DNA of 64,000 bases from Zerene cesonia (lineage: Eukaryota; Arthropoda; Insecta; Lepidoptera; Pieridae). The translations under genes and the position numbers were made by a program. Of this stretch, positions 53,271 through 64,000 are shown one piece after another (position 1 is the first letter of the stretch; every line of letters starts with the position of its first letter). The stretch is from assembly GCF_012273895.1 (NCBI RefSeq), contig NC_052128.1:2170001-2234000 (forward strand), written 5' to 3'. The notes under the pieces were generated by a model, which saw only the letters and a list, made by a program, of their open reading frames with translations, searched no databases and was not told the DNA's origin.

Positions 53271-54270
53271 NNNNNNNNNNNNNNNNNNNNNNNNNNNNNN
53301 NNNNNNNNNNNNNNNNNNNNNNNNNNNNNNNNNNNNNNNNNNNNNNNNNNNNNNNNNNNNNNNNNNNNNNNNNNNNNNNNNNNNNNNNNNNNNNNNNNNN
53401 NNNNNNNNNNNNNNNNNNNNNNNNNNNNNNNNNNNNNNNNNNNNNNNNNNNNNNNNNNNNNNNNNNNNNNNNNNNNNNNNNNNNNNNNNNNNNNNNNNNN
53501 NNNNNNNNNNNNNNNNNNNNNNNNNNNNNNNNNNNNNNNNNNNNNNNNNNNNNNNNNNNNNNNNNNNNNNNNNNNNNNNNNNNNNNNNNNNNNNNNNNNN
53601 NNNNNNNNNNNNNNNNNNNNNNNNNNNNNNNNNNNNNNNNNNNNNNNNNNNNNNNNNNNNNNNNNNNNNNNNNNNNNNNNNNNNNNNNNNNNNNNNNNNN
53701 NNNNNNNNNNNNNNNNNNNNNNNNNNNNNNNNNNNNNNNNNNNNNNNNNNNNNNNNNNNNNNNNNNNNNNNNNNNNNNNNNNNNNNNNNNNNNNNNNNNN
53801 NNNNNNNNNNNNNNNNNNNNNNNNNNNNNNNNNNNNNNNNNNNNNNNNNNNNNNNNNNNNNNNNNNNNNNNNNNNNNNNNNNNNNNNNNNNNNNNNNNNN
53901 NNNNNNNNNNNNNNNNNNNNNNNNNNNNNNNNNNNNNNNNNNNNNNNNNNNNNNNNNNNNNNNNNNNNNNNNNNNNNNNNNNNNNNNNNNNNNNNNNNNN
54001 NNNNNNNNNNNNNNNNNNNNNNNNNNNNNNNNNNNNNNNNNNNNNNNNNNNNNNNNNNNNNNNNNNNNNNNNNNNNNNNNNNNNNNNNNNNNNNNNNNNN
54101 NNNNNNNNNNNNNNNNNNNNNNNNNNNNNNNNNNNNNNNNNNNNNNNNNNNNNNNNNNNNNNNNNNNNNNNNNNNNNNNNNNNNNNNNNNNNNNNNNNNN
54201 NNNNNNNNNNNNNNNNNNNNNNNNNNNNNNNNNNNNNNNNNNNNNNNNNNNNNNNNNNNNNNNNNNNNNN
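53271..54270. other. Assembly gap, 1000 N, at the centre of the inverted repeat
   Basis: Exactly 1000 N. The left edge is a poly-T run (53259-53270). The right edge cuts a mariner-like transposase frame. It separates the two arms of the large inverted repeat, so the head-to-head arrangement rests on scaffolding rather than on continuous sequence. Confidence 0.99.
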
Positions 54271-54380
54271 ATTTTACTAATACCAAGTGTATGGAGAGTT
54301 TTAAAAATTGCATTTGGCTCCATACCTACTTTGTGTAATGCTATCACGATTCGGTTATATGATTCGGTTCTCTTTATCAC
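54271..54380 (-). pseudogene. Mariner/Tc1-type transposase, N-terminal fragment cut by the gap
   Basis: Reading the minus strand from 54380 toward the gap gives 36 residues. They include NRIVIALHKVGMEPNAIF and end LHTLGISK, which has the layout of the first helix-turn-helix of mariner-family transposases (short helix, 'G' turn, then LGIS recognition helix). The frame lacks an in-frame ATG at its head and starts on GTG. An ATG at 54388-54390 lies in another frame, which suggests a decayed copy with a small frameshift. The catalytic DDD/DDE part, if present, is lost in the gap. The terminal repeat lies behind it at about 54463-54532, as expected for a mariner 5' end. Assigned from pattern only, without a database search. 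Confidence 0.7.
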
Positions 54381-54534
54381 CCCACACCATTTTAATATCG
54401 CAAAATATTTTACAATGTATTGGCGCCAAAATGAGAAAACACAATGAACAATCGTATAAAAATGACAGATTCGAAATTCAAATGTAATATTTTTTTATAA
54501 TTAAGTGTAACAGTATTTATGGCCAGACTAAGTA
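54271..54534 (-). mobile_element. Mariner-like transposon, 5' end with terminal inverted repeat
   Basis: The right end of the element, read on the minus strand from 54532, begins CTTAGTCTGGCCATAAATAC. This resembles terminal repeats of mariner elements described in moths. It is followed by about 150 bp of leader and the transposase start at 54380. A TA dinucleotide (54533-54534) abuts the end, as expected for mariner target-site duplication. The other arm of the inverted repeat (about 52370-52377) has the corresponding AT-rich sequence without the element, so it behaves as an insertion/empty-site difference. The far end is hidden in the gap. Confidence 0.78.
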
Positions 54535-54564
54535 TATGTATGTATATATATTTTTGTCATATTT

Positions 54565-54757
54565 TATCACTATATAGTATAATACAAAGTCGCTTTCCGC
54601 CGTCTGTGTGTGTGTCTGTATGCTTAGATCTTTACAATTACGCAGCAAATTTTGATGGGCTCTTTTTTAATAGATAGAGTAAAAAAGCAGATTTATATTA
54701 TGTGAAATAACATCCATTAAACTTCTCCGAATTTAACGCGGGCAAAAGTTAGTCCAA
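54565..54757 (+). mobile_element. Family D-like repeat in right arm
   Basis: Mirror copy of 52150-52345. It keeps the GCATGAGATC-type linker in the form ATGCTTAGATCTTTACAATTAC and AATAGATAGAGTAAAAAAGC, and ends GGGCAAAAGTTAGTCC. It lies close to the mariner insertion at the inner end of the arm. Confidence 0.55.
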
Positions 54758-57700
54758 TAAAGTCACAAAATAACGGCCGTGTAGCCGAGCGGGCTAGGCG
54801 CTAAGTAACCCAATAATCAACAGGTAGGCGGTGGGCAGTGCCTAGACGTCATCTCGCACACCTATTTGCTCTTTGATTAATCTGGGAGGCTTGCAGCTCT
54901 CAGACAAGTAATGGACGCTGAGGAATGTACTCGGCCCAGTCGCCGAGCAATCTGTGAAGGCAACGCGAAATATTTAGACGTGAAATGCATATTTTGTGCT
55001 GTCTGAGATTTCGAGATTGAATCTTTTGTTAGGTAGGTACTAATTATTACAGTATTGTTAAAAAATCAATAGTGTAAGGACAATACTGTGTATAAAAATA
55101 CAAATAAACAATAATAATTTCCTAATTAATCGTTAAGGAATGTTTGAACTTTCTTTTCGATAAACTCTCTCAAAACCGGCGGAAGTGGAAACACGGATTT
55201 AAATGTTTTGTCTTGTCAAACATTACGTATTTGTTTGAAATGGTTGGTGTCAATAATATATTAAATATATTTGCGTTTTTGTATATCATTAATTTCTGGA
55301 ACATTAAAGTTTGTATGCTAATAACATTGCATACATTTTATGCACTAATTCTATCATTACACGATTGCAGTAACTGCAAAATAATCATTTAATGATCACA
55401 TAATGGCCTCTTATATTCACTTCACTTGCCAAGTACCCACTAAACTGTCTCGTTTAGTTGTTAATATGTCATTTGTTAACCGAATATTATGGAGTGCTAT
55501 TGAATTAACATTTCACATGGGAAGAATTTTTAATACGTATATTTATACTGCTTTATATGAGCCACGTTCGCGAAATAATAACAATCAAGCAATACTCTCA
55601 TAAGTTTATGAGGATTTGATTTAAATCCGCTTTTAAAATTTACATCAGTTTGAGCACCGCCATTGGTACGTTGGCATTTATTTACGCGCCTTTATATGTT
55701 GTTAGTCGCGCCGCGGCCCGTGATATACAGCGATACGCGGACACATTATATCATTGCACGATTAATAACCGCGTCCAAATTGTAAATTATTCAGAACAAA
55801 AGCCTATTTCGCCGGCGAGACAAACAATATGAAATATTGCCGGCTCGACGGTGCGGACCTCGTTGATATTTCGTACGTGGCACTAGGAGATCGTTGCGCT
55901 GCAATGGATGTTTGCACTTTTTTTTTACTGTTTATATAAGAGAGAGATGAGCTTCGATTGGATTAGTTTTACGTTTGGTTTTATGTCTCATTAATCATGA
56001 CTTGTTTTTGAATATATTAGTCGTGGGTAGGGATAGGAAAACATGACTGAGTTTAGAACTTATTTTTTCTATATACGAATTGACGAAATTCACAACGAAT
56101 CTTCAAAATGACGGTAGACTTGTAAGTTAAAAAAAATACCTTACGACACTCGGAGACTCTGTTTTATCGTCATTCACGATCTAAACACAAAAGGGCGAGC
56201 GACATCATAATATGTTAAATTGGCGCCAGTAAAAATGTGGCAGTGATAAAGCAACAAGTCCTTTTTTGTCATATTTGCGGTAATAATCCGTGGCTGCAGC
56301 GCTTAGGGGTGACGCGAGCTTCGGGCCTCAGGGTTATATACAATATACCATAAATGGTATGGTTTTTCTTCATTTTTATGGTGTTTTAAGACATTCATTC
56401 TTACGGAATGTATCTACATATGCCTACTACAAGTTAAGTTGATTTTTTATAGTAGTGATCAATAATCTCTGTACCAAAATTTAAATTCAACATCCCTACG
56501 CGATTACATATAGCGACGTTAAGTTAGGTATACATTGCATTCGCACATACAGTAGTGGTGTGTATAAAATAAAATGCTAGAAAGCTCCCTACTTTACAGC
56601 GGATAGACTTAGCATTTCACGAATTCAATAGTCCGTCATAACATATTTATGTTAAAGCAAATGTATTTTCACTCCCTAAAATCCTTTCGAATTTCTTCAC
56701 AAAACAAAAGTGACGCCAAATTCTAACGTGCATCAGTTACGGAGCCGTCCCAAGCGGTTCCCCCTTGTCCCCGTTCTCCCCCACTTTCAATAAATGCAGG
56801 CTCGGTTCGTATGTCTTTGTTGCTCGCTCACCTATATGCTATATAAACCTACATATAACACGACTCCTCGGATGGAAATGCGATGCTTTTGTGACTTTTT
56901 CGACTCATAACTGAAAATATTTAATGTCCCTCCAAAAGCTGATTTCGCGGTGTCGACGCTCGCTGTTCGAATGAATTCAGATATCTGGTTTGTTTGTCGT
57001 AGTTTGGTTTATATTTAAATCATTTGTAATTGAGTGTTATTACAGTTGAGTTATCGGATTATTTTCAGCTTTATCGTCGGACTATTTTCAGATATAGGTA
57101 CTGTTAATAATTTGAGATATTCAAGTGGTGAAATATTTATGATTTCACAAATTTGTGAATTCATGAATATAAATGCTGAAGCATTATCGAACAACGGGCG
57201 AACTTATTTCGTTGCTAAAAAATGTTTGTAAATAATGTTAACAAGTTTAGCCCATTTGGTCGATAAAGGCTTTTAAAGGTTGTTGTGTGTTATGTTTAAG
57301 TATTATTTCAAATATTTTCAGGTTTACCAGTTTGTAATGAAATAGTTAAAACTACCATTATACAAGTAGAGTGATTTCTAAAAAGAATTATGAATTCAGA
57401 TTCATGTTATATTATTATCTTCTCTAAAAGTAATCTAAACAAAAAAATATATCGATGCAAAATATCATATTGCAATACGGCGACAATATAAATATAGGAG
57501 TCGCTTTTAAATCTAAAAGCATACATCATGTCGGCGTTACATTAGTTCTAGGAAGACCTTTCGACACCTCACACTCACCAGTCGACACATAATTTAGATA
57601 AGACCCCAGTATTTTGCGAATTACAGCGAAGTTGGCTTTTCGCTTGAAGTAATCAACGGCCTGATAAGATTAAGGAGAGAGGCATAACATTGTTTTATGT

Positions 57701-59904
57701 CGCTAGTTCACGTCTCAAACTTCAAAAGTCGATGACTGTGTTGATCCGATTGAAAACGTTGATTGGAAATTGTTTTTGATTTTGCCTCGCAGAGGTGGAA
57801 ATGCTTTTATTGTTGCTTTATTCTCTGGTTCGTTTTTGACTATGTATAATATGATAGAACATTAAATTGCTTGTATTTTAAAAACAAGAGGCGATGTTTG
57901 AATGAATTAATGTTTGACTCATAACAAAAATCACTGATTAGTTTCGTGGGAATGAAGTTAAAGGCCTAGTTTCCGCTTTCAACGCCAAGTATTAAAAAAA
58001 AATCAATTTCCTAGATTGCGACTTTAAATGCGTATTCCTCGAAATGTATTTTATTCAATAAGACTAGCTACCGTTCTAATAACTATTAGTGCAAATTGGT
58101 TCATGGGTTTAAGTGTACCGTTCCGATCGAATTGCGCTTAGCATTATTTTTAAATGACGTAGAATATTCTGTAGTTATATGTTGCCCTAGTAATTGGTAT
58201 GCTTTTTTGTTTCATGTTATTTAAAATTAATATTAATATTTAAAACTATATTTATTTTTTCACAGAATTTTACGAACTCAGAGAATTACACGCACTCGTA
58301 TAATATGTGTTATAATTTATCTTACAAGTCACGATGATAGTGTAGTCGAAAGTAAAGATATATTAAATTCAAGTTCACACGATCATATTACCAAAGTAAT
58401 TGGTACTTTCTTAATTCTGTAATGAGGGTAATTAGTTTTTAATGGCAAAGTCTAGCGCACAAATAAGATTATCGTCTGAAGAGATGGAGATCGTGCGAGT
58501 GAAGTTAGCAGGCTCTCGACGAGAGGCGCGGTAAATGTTTTATGTAATCACTTTATCAATTTGTGTGTGTTCTTATTAGCTTTAAAATATTTTAATTTAC
58601 GGTAGACGTGACTTCACAAGATGATTTTTTAGTGTTTCAATGTTGAAAATGGATATAACACAATGTACTCGATGTTTATTTTTTCTCTACATTTCAAGAT
58701 ATCCCATCCAAATAATTTAACTATAACCCAACGTATGATTTGATAAAATGATCAGGCAATAAAACAATCAAAATAAATGCGATTACACACAACTTCTATT
58801 CGTTAGCATTACTGAAACTATTAAGTGAACTTAGAAACATTTATGACTATAAAATAAACTATTCGTCGTTATATACAATGCATATACCAATATACCAGCT
58901 AACGAACAACCATCGCTTTGCCTACAATAAAAAACGTCAATACGTAAGCAGAAACATTAACCGACAATGTATAATTACGTACGTGGCTCGACTTCTTCGA
59001 ATGCGCGAATCCCCAAAGCTAGTCCGTTGTATGCATATTTAACCAGGATATCGTCTGCCGAGGTTGCGGCGAAATGGGATTACTTTTACAGCCGAATGTA
59101 ATTAATAAATATTAACTTCAATACACTGCTTGTAGAGCGAGTGCAGGGGATGGTGGCCTAGTAACAGAAGTTTCGAAATGGGACATCCACTGATTGCTGC
59201 GGGCCATTGTTGCTTGTTACGTGACGCTTTCAAGGGGTTGGAGGATTCGCAAGATGTTCGATATTTAAATCATAAATGTTTACGTTTAATAATTTATTAA
59301 TGCTCTATGTATGAGCAATGAATTATACCAAAAAATAGGATGGAGGATGGAGGATCTTTTTGTTATGTAGTTTGTTATTAATCGTAAAACGTAAGAAGAA
59401 TATTTGAATAATATCTACAATGTAAGTCAAACTGTAGTTTACTTAAGGTTTAATTGAATTCTATTATGTTTTTCGTGATGAGAAATCTCCCAAGTAGTTT
59501 CATGTTGTATGCAAATGTGACTTCATCTATTGAACAAGCGATAGGAATTCTTCTGTCTAGTCGCTATAAAATATAAATGCAGGGGAATCGTATGTTTACA
59601 GTTATCGTCGAAAATCTTTTGTTAGTTCAGAATCCCACGATGAATTGTGAGTGGCGACCCAGCAGCTTGCGTCGCACCTGCCTGCGAGCAAGGGTTGGAG
59701 TTAGCTGCTAAGAATGTTAGGGTTGAGACCGATTTGTGTTTTACGTTTCCTACTAATTGTTAGTAAAGGTGGCGTGTTAAAGTTTTGTTTATCCTTAGAA
59801 TATTTCGAGTAGAAAGTTTTTATGATGTCGTTTGTATTTGTGAAGAAAAAATTTAATATGATTATAATCATTTACTCGCTTAATATATATCACCTCATAA
59901 TATA

Positions 59905-60010
59905 AAGCAAACTCGTTTTTCGCCGTCTGTGTGTCTGTATGCCTAGATCTTAAACAATACGCAACAGATATTGTTTGGGGCTTTTTAATAGATAGAGAGA
60001 GTGATTCAAT
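59905..60010 (+). mobile_element. Family D-like repeat fragment, right arm
   Basis: Reads CGCCGTCTGTGTGTCTGTATGCC, AGATCTTAAACAATACGC and TTTTTAATAGATAGAGAGAGTG. Better preserved than its mirror copy at 46970-47060. Confidence 0.45.
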
Positions 60011-61984
60011 AGGAAGTAATATGTTTGTATCCATTTAAAAACATTGCCGTAGAAATTTCTAAAATTTAAAGTTCTTGACCTTATTAATTATAAGATTTCA
60101 CATTCTGTACATTATAGGTATCACACATTATATATTAATTGGTGAGGGGAAGCATGTATCTCTCGCAACATATGACACCACGTCCAGACGGTCACGAGTG
60201 GTGTTGCAGTTAAATCAATAAGGCCAATGAATTATCACGTAAATCCCCTCTCGGGTTGAGAGTCGAGTGGTCCCCCCTTGATGCCGTCGGCCCTGCGTGT
60301 CCCTCACGGGATTATACGCCTATTTCCGATGTGACCGCGACGTTGAAATTTGGGTCACTACGTATTAACGTGGACGTTCATTGATGGTGAATGGGTTAAG
60401 TATTCGTCCTTAGCTGAGAGGCAATAGGTATCTACTAGTGTCTAGGCAGTTTCTGCACTGTTCTGTACTGTTTTTTTATTCGACTGCAGGGTGATGTTTT
60501 TCGAGAGTTTGTATGTGCGTATTTTTCTAGATGTCTTGGGTGGTACAGTGTATTCTGGTACTTTGGATGGTAAAATTGCGCTATAAGCTGGTTGGTGGTC
60601 ATGTAAAAAATGTATGACGAATTTTTGCACACGCCGCAGTGGAAACGTGTTAGGATAAAGTTAACTCTATGAAGCGCGAGGCGAGTAGGTTAAAGATATT
60701 TGATTCGTATAATATTTGCATGAAGAGTAAAATTATTTTTGGGTTTGGCTTATGTTGTGTTCTGCATCAACATAATAAGTTACAGTTTATCCACTTTTGA
60801 TAATACGTACGTATTAAAATTTGTTGTTATGAATGACAATTTTGAAATAATTGTCTGTGTTATAACTTACCTACTCTATAAAGGGTGTAAATCTCAATAC
60901 ATTGTACCCTATATTGGCCTGAAGTTTAATTGCGAAATTATCAGAGAATTTAATTTGCAGACGCTACATGACTAATAACTAAAGCAATATAACAGTTTAA
61001 CTCGAGAGCGCATAATGCTAATTGATGTTAGAGTCTATTTCAATGGCGAGTTTCCTAAAGATTAAAGTAATAAATGCGAATTTTACGTTTCGGCGTTCAT
61101 TAACAGAACGAGTCACCGTGCTGGCTCAATGGCTGTTTGTGCTCAGACTCAATAAGCGGAAAAAACATACTTTCCCACTCTTCAGCGTCACGGCTCTTTC
61201 ACGACATTCGCCGCAAAACCTACGCGAACTGATACATTCATCAAACGAAGCCCGTTTCTTAATCCGACCAAAATATACAACCACACAAAACCTCGCTAAA
61301 AGGAAATATAAACGGACAGCACCACGCCACGCCAAACTGAACCCTGTTCTCTGAGTCATAAGAACAAACTTTGACGCTCCGTATTAGGCAAATGTACAAG
61401 AACACGAAACGTACCATCTACTCTTAAATGTGCAGAGGTTTAAAAACTTCAGTGCTTTTATGATACGGTGCACATTTGGAAGGTCGACGAAATATCAACA
61501 AATTTCGATCCGACTTAGAGTGAATTCATTTTCGACAAAGCGATTTATTGCCGTGGGATACTGAGTTAAGGTGAGTTTTTGTTTGTCGTAAAGCGGGACA
61601 CGGGACAATAAAATTGTGGTTGATGTCGGAAGATGGGCGCCAACTTATTTCGATTAGAGATGCTTTAAAAGTTACCTTTGTTGATATTGCGTTAAAGCTC
61701 CAGCTTTTTGGGTCGCTATCCGTTTTTACAACCGGAGAACTTTCAATTGAAATAATCTCGAAAGTTACTTTGTAGCGTAGAGAATAAATTAATGAAAATG
61801 AGTGGCGGATCTCACGTAAAAAGTGACAATCAAATCGATGGAATCGGTGAGGTAATTGAATAGATTAATAACAATGTTTATCATCGTTCTAAACGAGGGA
61901 TCGGTTACAAAGAGCAAGGGAATCAGGGACTGACGCTGCAACATCGCGTTATTCGGAACGTTTACAACATAATAGAGAACATTA

Positions 61985-62400
61985 GTCTGATCCACTTTTG
62001 ACATCATTATCTGTAGTCGGCGATAACCTGCGAGCGGCGTACGTCGCACCCGCGTTCCTCCCCGCAGGCCGCGCCGCCACAGTCGCGCACGACATCGCAT
62101 AGCGCACGGACGTCTGCACCCGGAGCGCTCACTTTGTCCAAACACTCACTTTTGGCGGGATTTCGCACGGACGCGGGCGAACGTGACGCGACTCGGAATG
62201 CGCGCATGTTGTCAACGCGACCGAGGCGCCGTCGCAGTGAAATCTGTGGCGATTTGGATTGCAGTGTTGGATCTTTGGATGAAATAGTGCGCTGTGGCGT
62301 AATTTTTTTGTAAGACCCGCGGACGGATACGGTGTCCATGATGTTGACTCATGCGTGACGCGCTTGATCGCTGAAACTGGGATTATGACAATATTTGTTT
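61985..62400 (-). promoter_or_regulatory. GC-rich island in right arm (copy of 44640-45060)
   Basis: Mirror copy of the left-arm island. The 110-codon frame is at 62007-62339 on the minus strand with the same protein, and the donor-like GTGAGT is also retained. On this strand it points toward the lilli exons at 28137-28383 and 16064-16196, across the gap and the left arm. Read as a candidate 5' exon or promoter only. Confidence 0.3.
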
Positions 62401-64000
62401 ACCCACCGCATTTCGTTTGGGATTATATTAATAGATTGTAGTGCGTTTCTAATAGTAAACAGCAATGAATAACACTGAGGCATGCCATTAAGTATACAAT
62501 AAGTTGAATAATTTAATCAAAATGATAATAATGAGATGCACATAAAATAATTGAGGAAAAAACATTGGCCTCTATTGTTTGGGTAATCCCGGCGCTTAAA
62601 TATTACACTGCGTTGAATACTTACTAAAGTTTACTTAATAAAGTTACGTTTTTTAATACAAAAGTCGTTAGCCTACACGGGACTACCTACTGTACACTCG
62701 ATCGCACGTGATAGATTATTTTCAGATTCATAATGACCTTGCATTATATAGATTTCTAATCGCTTAAAAGCTTTCAACGGTTCATTACGCAAAAATCAAA
62801 TTTCCCTCTTACGCACCCTGTATAGTGCGCCATACATAGCTTTTGTTTTAAACGAGGCGTAGGCGTCGAAAATTTGCGCACCCTCTACGTGTGAAGGGCC
62901 TCGACGTTATTTGCGAAATTATTTTTAATCGATATTATGGGCTCTAATGTAGGTATGTATTTAATTTACAACTATGAAAGGTATATAGAAAGAGGTTTAA
63001 TTTTAATGTATATATTTATCAAAGATGTATACTCCAAAAGTTCTTACTGCTTTAGTCTAAGGTCTTAACTAAAGATTATCTATGGGATACAGATTATAAA
63101 CTATTTGCTAAACAATGAAAATATTTATGTTAGTTAAGTATAATTTTATAATTATCACGTGACGCTTTGAATAAAACGTGAGTACGTATCAGTAAAAAGA
63201 AGTAAAAAATTTTTGTTATTTTTTACACCTTTTAGAAATATGATAGAAAAATACGATAATATAGAAGAATATTAAAGCCATTTCAACTAAATAACCAGTT
63301 GATTTAAACAATTACAATTGGGATAAATAAATGACCCTACAAAAGTTTCGGTAAATACGATAAAGTTTTTCTTTATCAAATATGCTGCTTCTATGCACGT
63401 TAAAAAAAACCATTCATACAGTTCCAGGATTAAACTACCTGTGTTCGAAATTTCATCTAAATCTGTTCAGTAGACATTTGCGTGTTTTGTAAGCGTAAGC
63501 ACAAACAATTTCACATTCATACTGTTTGTTCGAAGCGGTAAAATTATAATATAGACATCTGTAAATTAATCTTCCATTTAATGAGGCTTGGAAGTTTTTA
63601 TAACAAAGAAATGTAAATGAGCGCCTTCAAGATTACGTAATCGGTAATACGATGAGGTTATGATAGCGCTTGTTTTTCATAACTCCATTATTATAATAAT
63701 TTATCTACTTTTTAACGTTTTTATTTCGCGCTTTAATGAATAATGCTGTTATAAGATAACACAAATCGGTAGCTAGGAGGCACATTCCCACGTGCAGGAG
63801 TTGCTATAGTCGATAATTTATTTATTATATCTTGTGATTATAATGTCCTCAACATATGTTATTATTGATCGGTGACGGAACTAATTTGCTAAACTTTTTA
63901 GAAACCTTATCTATCAATACGTGTCCGTGGGTCCGAGGGATTTTATTATAGACACAATTAGAAGGCTTTAAGCTCTATTTATTATAATATATAATATCAG

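Larger units (their letters stand above)
54535..64000 (-). repeat. Right arm of the large inverted repeat, truncated by the window edge
   Basis: Reverse-complement partner of 43040-52377. Differences seen include a 40-bp segment at 55177-55216 absent from the left arm (junction near 51735), about 55-60 bp extra around 60485-60545 absent near 46485, and a diverged repeat fragment at 59890-60010. The inner end is a mariner insertion. Substitutions are scattered rather than clustered. The pattern is what two alleles of one heterozygous locus would give. Confidence 0.95.

Noticed and set aside
54774..54850. Possible tRNA (A-box-like TAGCCGAGCGG, also mirrored at 52119-52129)
   Set aside because: No B box follows at tRNA spacing and no cloverleaf can be drawn.
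1..64000. CRISPR arrays, bacterial operons or phage-like modules
   Set aside because: No direct-repeat/spacer pattern, no ribosome-binding sites or gene-dense runs. Composition and splice sites are eukaryotic.

Overview
The window reads as intron-rich, AT-rich draft DNA from a moth or butterfly (Lepidoptera). The clues are many short interspersed elements of types common in lepidopteran genomes: copies opening near CTAATATTATAAA and closing on a GC-rich motif plus CTAGT, a tRNA-derived SINE, and a mariner-like element whose inverted terminal repeat resembles those described in moths. Four runs of N (one of 10, three of exactly 1000) show it is a gapped scaffold. There is no sign of bacterial gene organisation, and nearly all short open frames are chance frames in noncoding DNA.

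The only gene I can support is on the minus strand: two consecutive exons of the AF4/FMR2-family gene lilliputian (lilli), at 28137-28383 and 16064-16196, separated by an intron of about 11.9 kb. Their phases agree (0/0). Spliced together they encode an Arg/Asp/Glu-rich N-terminal segment followed by the conserved LF-x-x-P-(F/Y)-(K/R)-V-T ... I-Q ... L-G-(N/D)-Y block. In vertebrate AFF proteins this block contacts cyclin T1 of P-TEFb. Further exons (the start codon unless the ATG at 28409 is used, and everything after residue 127 of the visible part) are outside the window, in gaps, or not recognisable. Positions 1-16063 and most of 28384-53270 therefore look like intron or flanking DNA with repeats and several GC-rich patches that may be regulatory.

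The dominant structural feature is a large inverted repeat. Positions 43040-52377 match the reverse complement of about 54535-64000, with scattered substitutions, several indels and a mariner insertion present in only one arm. The centre is a 1000-N gap and the right arm runs off the window. The simplest reading is that two haplotypes of one locus were both retained and joined head to head at a scaffold gap. A genuine palindrome is the alternative. Each arm carries a GC-rich island with an identical 110-codon open frame and a splice-donor-like GTGAGT, possibly a promoter or 5' exon.

I do not see a convincing undescribed system. The best leads are the inverted repeat, the 10-bp-periodic GTGTCACG array at 10378-10437, the intron splitting the P-TEFb-binding motif of lilli, and the pair of mariner ends abutting two different assembly gaps.
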